Of a DNA stretch of 64,000 bases, positions 33,501-45,585 are shown in pieces. Below the pieces are notes generated by a model that did no database searches, had not been told where the DNA came from, and worked only from the letters and a program-made list of their open reading frames with translations. The DNA lies in contig CM074179.1 in NCBI GenBank assembly GCA_037179385.1, positions 35,303,905-35,367,904 on the forward strand, read 5' to 3'. The translations under genes were made by a program, and so were the position numbers. Within the stretch, counting starts at the first letter, position 1, and each line of letters starts with the position of its first letter. This stretch comes from Holothuria scabra. Taxonomy: Eukaryota > Echinodermata > Holothuroidea > Aspidochirotida > Holothuriidae.

Positions 33501-35105
33501 AACAGTTTAATTTGAGTTAAACTGAATGCAGTCATGTATGTGTATTTTTGTGACCAGAGAAGGTATAAGTGCTATTACTTAAGAAAGTGGTTACTCTTCT
33601 TGGTGCCTTGTTCCAACCTTTATCTTATTCAAATTAGGTGTTAAAGTTGTTTATATTTGAATGAATGCATAGCTTTAGCTACTATAATCTTTTGCCTGCC
33701 AACATCTGTTTCATCCGATTTGTAAAAATTGAGAAATAAATGGAGGTGGAATAACAAAGTGTATGATTCATTTTTTCAGTCATTCGATCTTCCAAAAATA
33801 TTTCTTTTTGTAGAATATTTCAAGTTCGTTACAAAAATGTTTTAATTAGCAGCCCCCCCCCCCCCCCCATGACTTAATATGTACACATATTTCAGAATAC
33901 ATATTTCTGCCCTTGAGGTCTGCCTCAAGAATCACCAAGGATGCGGCTCTGGTCTTTCTGGAAATCAAAAAACGATTTGATTGAGACCAAAAAGGCTGTA
34001 AAGGTCAACTTAACCACGCCGACAAAATTTTGGCAAAGTTGGACCAGTGATCAAGAGAACCGTTAAATTGTTACACGCACCACTAAAAGGTGACGTGAAA
34101 CAAAAAGGAAGCGCAAGACCAAGTGCATGGCAAGAGAATCAAAGAAAAACATGTCTGCGTGGCATGCTGTCAGTTGTAATGACCTGCTTAGGAGTCGACC
34201 TGCTTAATCACAATGGTGGTTTAATGCTTAATACCATGCGGCAGTAGCCAGACGTGACAAGATAATGAGAGTAGATCGAGATTTACTTCAAAACACGAAT
34301 GGAAACGCAATTCTAAAGCTGTTAGCTGTTAGTTTTCCTTTCTCGTCTTATAAGTAGACTTAGGTTTATCAAATGTCGCGTGGACCATAAAATATTTGAA
34401 GTTAGTATGTAGCTCCCATGTCCAATTTCAAAAGATCGCTCAAAGGTCTATATGCGCTTTGTGTGAGATTTCTTGCCCGCGATCATTAGCAACAAACAAT
34501 CAATAATAATGTTTACACTAATGTTAATCAGAGTGCAGACATCGATTATGTTTACAACTATTTTCTGTCAGTAAAAGTGTTTGTCGATTAATTTCATTGG
34601 CTACCAATATCTCTACGAACTACTTCGAATATCTACGACTATTCTAATGATTGTAGGTATACGATACCGGAATCGTTGCTGTCTTAAACGTGGTGACTCT
34701 CCTTTGTCTTGCAGTAGTGCCGTGACCACGCTTCACAAAATTCGAATTTGAATTCAAAATATGCATGAAATTTTCTTTTTTTAAATGGTACAACCGTGAC
34801 GGCATCTGAACAGCAAAAGGCGTTTGTGAGATATTAATTTTCAAAACAATGAATTTTCTTTGGTATTTATACTACTGCGTTATTGGATATCAATCCTGTA
34901 CATTAATTTCACCTTGCGGACATTATTCATTATTTTGATTCATTTGCAGGAAATAGTAAGCAACATTGTTGTTGTAACCCACACGTGGTGTAGAGTTACG
35001 CTGCATGTACAGGTCGGGAAAAATGTTTAACTTTCGAACAGTATCAAATGTAAAGGACAAACAGGGTTTTCAATTGTAAAGATTCGGAATCTGATACAAT
35101 GTGTA
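33501..35105. other. No gene seen; contains a C16 run
   Basis: A C16 homopolymer lies at 33853-33868. The ORFs at 34047-34247 and 34644-34844 have no recognisable domain. Confidence 0.45.
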
Positions 35106-35931
35106 CACTCTAAAAAATGATTACCCAACCTGGGCAAAAAATTACCCAACCGTTGGTTCCGTATGCCTCCTGACCTGAATTGGGTAAAAAAAAAATGCCC
35201 AACTCAGTTGGTTAAGTGTTTTACTCATTAGTTGGGCAAAAGAAATTACCCAACCATTTCACCCAACTAATTTTGCCCAACAAATGGTTAAAATTTGTAC
35301 CAACACGTTTTTCCAATAGCTGTACTGTTGGGTGCTTGTTTGGATTTCAGTATAACCTGATATACAATTACATGATTTGGATAAGAAGGAGATATAATAA
35401 AGCACCCTAACACATACACCGTTTGTCCTCCAAGAGTGGTTGGGGGCACGAGCGACGATGCACTTAGTAAGTAAACAGTGAAGTGTGTAGTTTAAAGTAA
35501 CAAACTTCATCGTGAACTTTGTATTTCTTCTCTCATTGATAACGTAGCAATGGAATTTTTTTTCTATGCGACCATTGATCTTTAAGGACTTTCGTCCAGA
35601 TTTTTACTGCTATTCTACCGTTAGCTTTTTATTTACCGAATACAACCTAATTCAACCATGAGATCTTATAATTAACCAGTTATATTACAATAACTATCTG
35701 TAAACTTAACTGATCTTTAACTAATCATCCGATTGGTCAATAACATTTTAACCAACTGTTGGGTACTTTAAAACTTGCCCAACACCTTTTACCAACACCT
35801 GGATTTTACCCAACCCTCGTTTGCCCAACAATATGGGTACAGTTGTTAACCCATTTGTTGGGCAATAATTTTGCCCATGTTGGGCATTTTGTATTTTGCC
35901 CATCGCTTTTTACCCAACAGTTTTTAGAGTG
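35106..35931. mobile_element. CACTA-like non-autonomous DNA transposon
   Basis: 826 bp with terminal inverted repeats CACTCTAAAAAATG at the left and CACTCTAAAAACTG at the right, read inward, flanked by TA on both sides (35104-35105, 35932-35933). Subterminal regions are dense in TTGGGCAAAA / TTACCCAAC words in both orientations, as transposase-binding arrays often are. No transposase ORF. CACT-type ends with a 2-bp duplication suggest CACTA/EnSpm; a Tc1-like TA duplication is the alternative. Confidence 0.7.
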
Positions 35932-37108
35932 TAAACACGACATAATATTCCGTGGCTTTGTTGAAAATTGAGGGTATTTTTAACAAAAATATCCGATATT
36001 TTCAATGAGATATCTTGACTTGGGAAAGGGATTTCGCGGCAGGCTTTGAAGGACATGGTCAGGAAATTCCCGTCTTCTTTTTGAGACCCAAATGGGAACT
36101 CACCAAAATATGCTTACGAATGTTTATTTTTTTGTTTGCTTTTGGTTTATTTTCTTTTCCTTTTTTTTTTTTTTTTTTTTTTTTTTTTGCCTAATGTAAT
36201 TTCCCGAGTAACCAAGTGATAATGGGAAGGGAGGCAAAGTCAGGAATGCGAAATATTCTTATATGTGTTAATAAGCTTTTTTTAGTTAAACATTTAACTT
36301 TTTCGTGAATTGGGAATAGTTTTACATGTCTATTTCCCAGATTGTTTTCGCTTTGTAAAGTCCTAGCTTTAGACTCTTCAGCAAAACGGATCTCAAAGTG
36401 AGTTCACCCTGCATGTTGGCAATAATTTGGAACAGGTAGTTCTGAGAATCGTGCAACCAGTCCATCGTTATTGAGGAATAAGAAAATGTTGGGTGCAAAG
36501 AAAAGTGCGAGTTCACTGAAGCGAAGGATTCTTGTGAATATAATAATGGAGAGAATGATACCTCTTTTCTGATTCCAGATGTGACGACCAAATCACGTGA
36601 CAACAACACATCTGTGTTGGAGCACATAACTAAGACAATTGACACACAGCATGGCGGTCTAGCAAAGGGGTCCCTTGCGACATTCGAAAATGGAAATCAG
36701 TTCTGATCTGTAAGTAAAAAAGCCATCGGTCATATTTTTAACTTCCGCGTGCAAAAAAACGTTTTTTGCAATAAAACATGAACAAATTGCAAAATGATAA
36801 AAAATAATAACCAGATGAAATGTACCACAGCCACTTTCCGAAAAAAGGTTTGGGAGCTGCATACGCCTGTACATTAACCGGCAACTGACAACATCCGAGA
36901 ATTCTTTGCAAAGTTTACCCGAACTGAACATTCTACCATTTCGCACAAGACATTTAGCAGAACTTTGAAAGGATGTTCAAGAAATTTCTGAAGAGTTTCG
37001 CAAAACTGTAACTAATTTCTGTAACTGATTGAACTTTTCATGTAAATTTTACCACAAAGTTTTGAAGCAATATACCTCTCGATGGTAAGTAATGACACTC
37101 CAAATCTT
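35932..37108. other. No confident gene; contains a T28 run
   Basis: Homopolymer T28 at 36161-36188. The minus-strand ORFs 36322-36645 and 36659-36946 have reasonable composition, but I recognise no domain and no clear splice pair. Confidence 0.4.
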
Positions 37109-37352
37109 GACCGGGTGTTTGATCTAACAGTATAGAGCATCCGCCTAACACGCGCAAGGTATGGGTTCGATTCCGCGGTCGAATCATACCAAAGGCTCTA
37201 AAAATGGAACCAACTGCCGTTGTTCGTGATGCTCCGCAGAAACAATGGAGTAGGGAAAACAAGTCTGTGAGCCACAACTGGAGAAAAGGCCATGACCGGC
37301 TGGACTTGAACCAATTCGTTGGAAACTGGGTCTTAAAACTCCATCTAACCAA
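37109..37352 (+). mobile_element. tRNA-Val-derived SINE, full-length copy
   Basis: The head (37109-37181) is tRNA-like: AGTATAGAGCATCCGCC, the anticodon-loop word CCTAACACGCG with AAC at 37147-37149, and a perfect B box GGTTCGATTCC at 37164-37174. The body continues GGAACCAACTGCCGTTG, GTGATGCTCCGCAG, GACCGGCTGGACTTGAACCA and ends CCATCTAACCAA. It is flanked by a 9-base target duplication CCAAATCTT (37100-37108 and 37353-37361). The head most resembles tRNA-Val(AAC). Not a functional tRNA: the D-arm and acceptor stem do not close. The ORF 37204-37386 is incidental. Confidence 0.85.
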
Positions 37353-39335
37353 CCAAATCTTAAAAACTGTACTTGCAAAGTTCTGATATTGAGAACTTGT
37401 AATTGAAAAAATCCCTTTCTCAAGAAAGGCATTACTCTTACAAACGGGCAAAACCTGAAGTGCACTTTTGAAGTACACTACTACTGTACATTCGATAATC
37501 GACATTGCCGCACAATAATATTATTGTTATGCATGATTGCGACTTTAAATTGAGCTAAGGTCATCCCCATTAAATGCTATCGTATAGCTTCCAGGTGCCA
37601 AGAAGTAACATAAGGGTGCACCTAATGTCCGTTAGTAAGTTTTCGACTTGGGGAGGAGTATAAGGGATATACGCCTCTCCGCGTGTCTTCGCTTTCCGGA
37701 AATTTTTGAATAACAGGTTTATTTCTACATACAAAACGATAGCATTCTTTAGCAAATTATCAAACACAAATCTCAAAGTTGCCTTCAAAAAATATTCAGA
37801 ACTTTTGCTCTGAAGTTACCAAATACAAACATTTTACCTTTCAAAAAATCATGAATTATCATGAAATTTAAAAAGTCTGTGGAATGTTGGATATAATGAG
37901 ATATTCCTATAAGTAAATTCGGGATTGGTTTCATGGCGACGGAAGATCGTTGTTATATACATAATATTATCTTAGGTCGTCGTATTAAGTGTCCCTGATG
38001 AAATTTAAGGTTTCCAAGACTTTGTTGCCTTTAAAAAATATTTACAACTCAAGAGCTTATGTAGGACAAAATTCGGAATTTTTGTGAAGGAGTTTAACGA
38101 AAATAGTTTTTTTATACTTTTACTTTTATATCTTCTATCGCCAGAAAAAATGGGGACGTATGAAGGGGTTGGACAAATTCACCTAGGGGAGTATGCAGCT
38201 TCAATCTCCCGATTGTTGTCCCACTGGATTTCCTGTCTGTTACGAAGTGCAGTTATTATGAAAGGTTAGGTTTTGAAGGAACATCGGCAGACACAGAAAT
38301 AAATGAGAAAGATCGTCGTGTAAATTTTAGAAGTCTAATTCTTGGCTGTCTTCTCAACATATTAAAACAAATACAATACAGGATAAACTGAAAGGTACTT
38401 ACAAATGTTTAACTTAAAGCGCTTATGGAGGTACCTCCGAAAGGGTGACTAAGACATCAGGTGCTGGCTGGAGGTTCACTTTCTTGGGTGAGGCTCTTTC
38501 AAGTTAGTGTTGGTGGCTCCGAGGCACGATTTCAGAAGTAAGGCGAAGTATAGAGTTACAGTTAGTGCCGGGGTCGACAGCAGGCTACTAGATAGAGACG
38601 ATGCCGAGTCGGAAATCCTTGCCACGCAGAACACGAAAGTCAAAGGAAAATAAAAGCTGGTTAAACCCGTACGAAGAAAAGACTTTGGTATACGGTCCGT
38701 GAAAATTGGGCAGGCGACTGGGAGACGAGAGGTGAGGAGCCTGGACCTGAGAAAAACGGAGGAGCCACAGGTTTGGAGAGAGACACCGACCAAAGTCTTG
38801 TTTACCCGTCTGAAACTGAAAGGCGTCTGCCACGAGGAACCTCTCGCTAAATTGAAGCATTCCCGCTTAACAATATTTGGCATCTCTTTAATCCTAAGAA
38901 GTATTTAAGCTTCATCCTCCGACTGGCATAGCTAGAAACGAATCACACAGTCAGCCACGTACTTCATTGAGCTGCTCAGCTGTTGCTTGACAAAAGGGCA
39001 CCTTGCCAATAATAAAGTAGTAGAGAGCAGGTGCATCCTAAGTTACGTAACACGTCTGGGAGCTTTTATATAGGGTTTGGTATGAATTCTCTGGGGTGTC
39101 ATGGGACGAATAATGAAAAGTTACTCTTCAACACGCATACTTTTCATTTCGGATTTTTTCATATGATTATCTTTACTGAAGGATGAAAAACTGATTTAAT
39201 CTGTCACATGAATATCATTGCTGTATTGTTATGTATTGCCATTGTCATAATCATAGTTACAGTTTTCATTCCTCGAACCTCAGTTTTTATTAAATAACCC
39301 AGAAATTGCTCTCATCAGGGAGCTGTATCACGTCC
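37353..39335. other. No gene recognised; one GC-richer patch
   Basis: 38450-38930 is clearly less AT-rich than its surroundings and open on both strands (minus 38476-38883, plus 38699-38908). I recognise no domain. It could be an old retroelement or a non-coding exon. Confidence 0.4.
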
Positions 39336-39339
39336 ATGG

Positions 39340-39810
39340 TTTTATTGAATGGATTTGCAATTATTTAAACAATAGCTGGTAAAATATGTTAATTTCAAAA
39401 CACTGGACGGTCGTAGCAAGTCTAATTTAATTATATCAAATACTGGGCGCCTTAAGGGACGGTTCTGGCATCATTTCTATGCACTTTGTACACTTCAGAA
39501 ATTTGGTCAAAATTTGATAAAATGCTCAAAGTTTGCAGATGATACTGCTTTACAAAGTCTGATTACAAAAGATGGTGATGCGGCCTATGTGGAGCACGTA
39601 CATGATTTCGTCTGTAGCAAAAACTTCTTGGAGTTAAATGTGAAGAAGACAAAAGAAATTGTTATTGATTGTAAGAAGTCAAATGAAGCACCAAGTGCCG
39701 TCACTATAAATGGAAGCATAGCTGAAAGGGTGGACAGAAGATATAAGTATATTTGGGTGGTTATCACCGATCGTATATCCTGGTATGATCACGTCGAAAC
39801 TTGGTAGAAA
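39340..39810 (+). pseudogene. LINE reverse-transcriptase fragment
   Basis: The 97-codon ORF at 39514-39807 reads CSKFADDTALQSLITKDGD, then FLELNVKKTKEIVIDCKK, PSAVTINGS, VDRRYKYI and DRISWYDHVE. The FADD active site followed by LNVKKTKE--IDF and YKYLG-like motifs is the palm-thumb region of L2/Rex1-type non-LTR reverse transcriptases. Upstream (39340-39400) FIEWICNYLNNSW is a likely remnant of the WF--YL motif, out of frame. Truncated at both ends and dead. Confidence 0.75.
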
Positions 39811-40842
39811 AAATAAAACAGAAGATAACCCTTATGGTCCGCTGAACACGAAATCAAGTGGAAACAGTAAATATTTGGGGTCTCGCTCGTTCAAAATGCC
39901 TGCCAAAAACAAAATGGTGTCAAAAATTATGAATATTTAGTATTAAATAATAATACAGAAAATATTCTTAAAAAATATTTTTGAGCCATTGTCTCTTAAA
40001 ATTTGGTCATACTTAATGACACATATCCCGAAATTATATTTTGGGACTGATTTGGTGAGATTCAGGTTAACCAAGATGGCGGAAAACAACAAAATGGACG
40101 GCAAACTAAATGAAATATTTCCAAAAAATTGTGAAAAATATTGCAAATTACCACAATCCTCAATCACAATGATGTAAAATAATGTTTTCAAATCAAAGGC
40201 AGAATTTGACAATCTTAGAAACAAGAGTATTTGTCAGTCAATACGTCGGAAATGCACTGTAGAAGTAAAAACAATACAGTAAAAATTACCCACAAACATA
40301 AGAAAATAATTAAAAAAATGCAAATAAATGTCAGAAAGTAATCATTAAAAATATATTTCGATTAAAAATTTCTAATATCTTTATAGCAAATTGTACATAA
40401 TTTTTAAAGCATGATTTCTGGTATTTTCTGCAGGACTCCATACTAACAAAGATGGCGGAAACAACAAAATGGTCGCCAATAAAACGATAATAATGTATAA
40501 AAGAAATAATATGAAAAATATTCATTAAAATATATGCCAAATAATATATATAATAAAGGGATTCTTAAAATCTGTATATCAACTAAAAGACAATTTCTTT
40601 GCTAATAATTTGACGGGTCGTTTGTTACTCTCGAGTTTCTGGATGGAAAATAATAGCCATTTTACCTTCCCCTACCCCTTATTTATTTTTTATTTTTCAG
40701 AACCTTGACTCTTGGCAGATACTCAGCTAAATTTCCCCAACCCACCCGAAGATTCCTATATACCTGAATTTTTCCGTTTATAGACATGTAAGGGAATCGA
40801 AAAAACATAGTGGCATTATTGACCATTCCGGGTGGCACTTAC
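39811..40842. other. Very AT-rich sequence with a repeated GATGGCGGAAACAACAAAATGG word
   Basis: Near copies of AAGATGGCGGAAAACAACAA occur at about 40073 and 40449, and a weaker one at about 39899. This suggests a diverged tandem repeat, perhaps related to the AAAATGGCAGC satellite at 58.45-59.55 kb. No exon seen. Confidence 0.4.
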
Positions 40843-41012
40843 CTCATTCTGAAACCGGACTATTATGCATCCGTGTGATTCACCCACAGGGGAAGCAAGT
40901 TCAGTGCTCATTTCGTTATACTTGATGAAAGTCTCAATCCGGTCCTGAAGATCCGGGGTCATTGTTGCATTTGCGAGTGTGCTGGTGATATCGATTTTCG
41001 TGTGGGTATAAT
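40843..41012 (-). CDS. Putative exon of an unidentified gene
   Basis: 170 bases bounded by good splice sites: acceptor CTTAATCTTGGTAG|ATTATA (phase 1) and donor AATGAG|GTAAGT (phase 0). Protein between them: YTHTKIDITSTLANATMTPD, LQDRIETFIKYNEMSTELAS, PVGESHGCIIVRFQNE. The amino-acid composition looks like real protein, but I recognise no family and found no partner exon. It could be a chance ORF. Confidence 0.3.
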
Positions 41013-42470
41013 CTACCAAGATTAAGCATAACGCATGTTTCTATTCTAAAGGGAAATGTTGTTTTACAAGAGAAATTCATCATTGGAAAACGAATATTTA
41101 TTGACCCAGGGTAATAGATTATCAAAAATTAGGCAGTATGGTAGCCTTATTTTCAAGAAATAAGTTTCCCACAGATAGAAATTCAGTTGTTTATTGCTCA
41201 AGAATAATTTGTTCACCCAAACTTTCAACATTTTAAATGATGCAACGTCCATGGCTCTTCTTGTAGTATTTTGTATTTTGAAGAGATGTATAGCTATTGC
41301 TGTGGTTTGTGATTAAGGCTTAAATACTGGATAGAGTGTGAGCTTTTTCTTCATACAGACTCTTTGTTAGAGAATTTAAAACACAATATTTGCCTTTCAA
41401 GTAAACATAGACAGTTTCGGGAATCAGCATTAAATTGACGTTATAATGAAGAACTCAGAAAAACTGATATGTTAGCAAAGAATATAGTCTTATTGATTCA
41501 GTTTTTATTCTTCACAATAACAATGGTGATGGAGATGAATAATGAAGATTACAACAATGATGACAATAAATAAAACAACAGTCGGCAGTATACTTCTACT
41601 GGACAATTTTCATTCAGAATATAAACACCGAAACTTTCATTACAATTAATTGTTGTTGATGGAGTTTAAAGAAATATGAAGTTTGATATTGATATCAGGA
41701 AAAGATCTGATCTTAAAGTGATATTTAAAAACATGTAATGAAACATAAGCCTATTTAAAATAAGGCATTGCAGCATCCGTCTTTTCAAGAATTAAGTGAC
41801 AGAATTGCGTTTCTGACAGACAGAAAAACAGTCATTTGTTTTCAACATAGTTTGTTCATCAAGACGTTCTAAAAGGAAAAAGGAATTACTCGCTTTAAAG
41901 TTTGAGTAGGTAAAGCTAAGATTTAAGGATAAGGTAGGAGTTATACTCATTGTAAGACTGTAGTGGTCTATTGTGGGGAAATGTAGAGGAAGAGGTTGCC
42001 ATAGGGAACCCTTGTATCCCAAAGTGAAAGTTCTTCCGTAGTCTTTCTATCAGTTTTCTTCCCTCTGTTTAGTAATTAATTCTTACTCGTTTCGTCAACT
42101 CTTTAGTTTTTGTAACAGATAGTTGTCCCGAAGCCTATAGAACTACTTTATAAATTTTGCATCCATTTCAGTGGTTATCAATTCAGTTTAAATCGGCTAA
42201 ATATAAATCTGATGGACAGAAACCTTATGTTTGAGTTAATTAAATATCTAAGGGCGGATGTTGGATAACAACATCTGAGGAACAAATACGATGAAACTAA
42301 CTTATTACATATAGTTCATACTTTTCAAGTACCTTTAAGCCAACAAGAGTAACTCTAATACCGCACACCCTTATCTTGCTTACGTTAAAGTTTCGTAGTA
42401 ACACTTAAAGTGTGCTTTGTTGGTGAGAATTGTCTTCCTGAACGCTTTTAGGGAGTATTAATTTCATTTG
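41013..42470. other. No gene seen
   Basis: AT-rich; the minus ORFs at 41064-41252 and 41792-42022 have no domain. I looked on the plus strand for upstream exons of the scramblase at 43.05 kb and found none. Confidence 0.4.
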
Positions 42471-42771
42471 CAGTGGCGGCGTGAAGTGGAGGGTGGTAGG
42501 AGCATTTGCCCTGTCAGGTTTTTTCCTTATCCCCGTTGCTCCAACTTCCAACCCTTCGTCAGCAGTTTGGTTAACTTAGAAAATGAATTATATACCTCTC
42601 CAGACTTAATTAATTTTTTCCAGAGAGATGGTAAAAACGAAAAGCTTCCGGGCCCTGGATCCCTTCCGTAGGAGAATTCATTTTCAGTTCCTTTTCGCTT
42701 TTTGCACTTGCCAACGTTTTCAGATGCCCCTAGTCCCCCAGTGCAATTTTAACATTCTGACGTTGCCACTG
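42471..42771. mobile_element. Small hAT-like MITE
   Basis: 301 bp; ends CAGTGGCGGCGTGA and, inverted, CAGTGGCAACGTCAG. Flanks TTCATTTG and TTCATATC agree at 6 of 8 positions, a decayed 8-bp target duplication. No ORF of note. Same CAGTGGC end class as the 1.3-kb element at 21584. Confidence 0.6.
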
Positions 42772-42920
42772 TTCATATCCGGTATTGGGTGACCAACTGC
42801 CAGGTCCAGAAGTAAACTCCAACTGAGGAAGTCTGGTTGATTACGCTTCTGAAGTTGTGTATTCATGATGTAGGTTAGCGGCCAGGCTTGTGGAGGAAAG
42901 GTAAAGAAAGGACATGTACT

Positions 42921-42955
<35 letters not shown>

Positions 42956-43048
42956 GATACGTTATGTTTCTCGAGGTAATAGCTGAGAAATGTTGTAACG
43001 CTTTGTAATAAATGGAAAATAAAACAAAAAGTTTGTTCTTGTTTCCAG
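42772..43048 (+). other. Probable intron upstream of the scramblase exon
   Basis: Contains a T30 run (42923-42952) and ends with the pyrimidine-rich acceptor TTCTTGTTTCCAG. Confidence 0.5.
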
Positions 43049-43261
43049 CTGATGACTTCCGATGATTCTCAACAGATTGGTAAAATCACCAAACAGTGGT
43101 CGGGACTCGCTAAAGAGATGTACACTGATGCCGACAATTTCTGTGTGACTTTCCCCATGGATTTAAAAGTGAAAGTGAAGAGCACTCTTTTGGGGGCGCT
43201 GTTCTTGATCGATTTTGTCTTCTTTGAGCAGCGGCCAACCAAAAATACAAGACTTAGATAA
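43049..43261 (+). CDS. Phospholipid scramblase, C-terminal exon
   Basis: Acceptor TTGTTTCCAG at 43039-43048. The protein reads SDDSQQIGKITKQWSGLAKE, MYTDADNFCVTFPMDLKV, KVKSTLLGALFLIDFVFFEQ and a short basic tail before TAA. IGKI-KQWSG, YTDADNF-V-FP-DL-V and K---LGA-FLIDF-FFE are the end of the scramblase domain: an EF-hand-like calcium segment followed by the single C-terminal transmembrane helix. The family moves phospholipids between membrane leaflets in a calcium-dependent way. Only this exon, about the last 70 residues of a ~250-300-residue domain, is in view. Upstream exons were not found on the plus strand from 39 to 43 kb, so introns may be long or this may be a stray exon. Confidence 0.85.
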   Translation: MMTSDDSQQIGKITKQWSGLAKEMYTDADNFCVTFPMDLKVKVKSTLLGALFLIDFVFFEQRPTKNTRLR

Positions 43262-45469
43262 ACTGTAATTCAAAAACAAATCATAGTTGCATATTATTTC
43301 AGTTAAAGCGATGCAATTAACACCCAGAGTTCTTTAAGTAAGGTGGTAAAATCACATTTGATCTTTTTATTTCTGTTGCAAAAAAAGCTCGAAATGGCAA
43401 TGACGTAGATTCCATAACAAGCATGAGAAATGCCAGTTCCGGTCATGGCCAGTCTGAGGGGTTTCGATTTTCACTTTTTTTATTGAACGATCCACACCAA
43501 CTAATATGGCCTTCCATCTTTCGGCCAGGATCAGCCTTTTTTGTCCCTTCAGACAAATAAAACTGTGTACGGCCTTGTTTGAATCCCGTGAACTTCGCAA
43601 AATATGAAGTTAAGTGGTCTATCGGTGGGCGTAATTCAGCCTTAAATCGTCTTAACTTTATTTCCCACATTAAACTCTTAGCCCACATTCTCAGTTATGT
43701 GAGGGAATCAAGATATATCTCAGTGTACAACCATTCATGATACGGATTTGCAATGAATTTGGAAGATTAAAGCTGATAGACCCCAGTTATGCCCGACAAC
43801 ATCAAATAATGTTCACTTGGCTGTTCAGATTTGTTTCTGTGGAAAGAAATGCAGTCTCTTGGCAAAAATATATGACAGAAATGTATTAATGGTAGGAATG
43901 GTCACATAGGTTATGCTTTTATAGTGTAAGATATGTCAATGTTCGTTTGAATTAAAACAAATGGGTAGTCTTAACCAATGTTTCATGTTCTGTCCACGTT
44001 TACTAATTGGTATCGTTAATTGCGACTAAGCCTCCGAACGAAAGAGTACACAATATAGGGATACTTTCTTTCATAAATGTACATGCATGGTAATCAATTT
44101 TCATGCATATATTAATGAAGAGGACTACATCTGTGAACGAACAATTGAGTAAATTAATGAAAGAATACATGTTAAAGGAACCCTTCCTTTTTAAATTGTG
44201 TGCATATAACCACCAACATGTCAAAAGTAGCTGATTAATATGCAGACATCATTTATTTAATGAAGTGCAAAACCACAAAACACAATATTTCTGTAGTGTA
44301 TCAAGTCTGTAATGGGAGGTATTAAATAAATAATGGTAACGTAAATGCTACGAAAGTTTTCTTATTACACCAGTGTCTCTAGCAACTCTCTGATCATACA
44401 TGTAGAGTTCAGGAGGTTGTGGAGCAAAATTCTTCGTGTTGACAGAGAGTTGCTGCCTGGTGTACATGCCCACTGTTTAATAAGTTGTGTCTTAATTTTA
44501 ATTTGCTGTTGCCATTATACTGTATCGATTGTATACTTTGTTCGGGTTAGGAATTAGGTTTGGGATCAGGGCTATCGTTAGCCATTGAAGAATATTATTA
44601 TTTAAAAGTGTCCATCGTCCCAATTCTTGCCCACTAACTTGCAATTAATTTAAAAAAAAAAAATAAAAAATGCTTCTCCCCTTAAATGAACGAGAGCCTA
44701 GAATACTTTTCTTTGGAAATGAAAAGAGATTTTAAAAGCACCGTTTAAGCATCGAAAACAGACTCAGGGACCACACGTACTACACATAATGGAACATAAA
44801 TGGCCAAAATACGTACCTGGTATTATTCCTAGGCCAGTTTCATGCTTTAGAAGCTGCCTAATTTTGCTTTTGAGCTTTACGCGGAAGTTGTTGAAGCTAT
44901 CTGGACCGTCAATTTTTGATGGGATAACCCTTTAGAAAAATATTCTATCAAATTGCTTTTCTTCTTCTAGAGATATTATAACTGATTCGATTGTTGCCAA
45001 CAGATTTTTTTTTTATCAAAAACTCGTAAATATATCATATAATCTTGCGTTTTTTAGTTATGCACACGCCATTTTAATGTTCACATACACTTATCAAGTT
45101 CCATTTGATAGACGGCGCCACCACGCATGGGTAACTTTGGGAGTCAGATCGACGAAGAACAAATTGTAATGTGCGATTTGTCATCTGTATTTGAAATAAA
45201 AAAGCTTTATATCTAAGGGTTATGGACTGTAGAGATATTTGCACCGGCATTATTACTTCACCTGTGTACAGATAGAGCGGAAAAGTGAAGTTTCTATCTG
45301 AAAACGTATTCTTAGGTTCCCATTCAAACTGAAAAAAAAAAGAAACAGCTCTCCGACTCACTGGAAAACTTAAGGATAACAAAACGTCACAACGCTGCAC
45401 TCAGGCTATTCATATCTCGAACCCGACGGATGCTCTTTCGCTTGTAACAAACGTAATTTGATATCTAAG
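43262..45469. other. Scramblase 3' flank and intergenic DNA
   Basis: Minus ORFs 43367-43600 and 43443-43688 overlap in different frames and match nothing I know. Minus ORF 45074-45400 (FQFEWEPKNTFSDRNF, LQFVLRRSDSQSYP) has plausible composition but no identified domain. A-rich tract at 44650-44670. Confidence 0.4.
43556..43561 (+). terminator. Candidate poly(A) signal for the scramblase exon
   Basis: AATAAA about 295 bases after the stop codon at 43259-43261; the first good match downstream on the plus strand. No transcript evidence. Confidence 0.3.
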
Positions 45470-45585
45470 TCTCTTTTAGTGCCGTAGCCACGGAGGGGAG
45501 GGGGTTGGGGGTGTAAGCCCATATGCGATCCTCATGTCGTGCACCACCCCCATGACACAATCCTGGCTACGCTTCTGATCCCTAC
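45470..45585. mobile_element. Remnant of a CAGTGGCGTAGCCA-type element
   Basis: TAGTGCCGTAGCCACGGAGG at the left and, inverted, AGAAGCGTAGCCAGG at the right enclose about 100 bases with G- and C-rich tracts. This resembles the ends of the hAT-like MITEs here but is too decayed for a target duplication to be seen. Confidence 0.35.

Noticed and set aside
36322..36946. Two adjacent minus-strand ORFs as a gene
   Set aside because: No identified domain, and no donor/acceptor pair linking them was found.
37109..37181. Functional tRNA-Val gene
   Set aside because: The B box and anticodon-loop word are tRNA-like, but the acceptor stem and D-arm do not form. It is joined to a SINE body, with target duplications around the whole unit.
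38476..38883. 135-codon minus-strand ORF in a GC-richer patch
   Set aside because: Serine/leucine-rich with no recognisable motif, and the opposite strand is equally open; not supportable as a gene.
45074..45400. 108-codon minus-strand ORF as a laminin-G-like exon
   Set aside because: Composition is plausible but there are no diagnostic motifs and no convincing splice pair.
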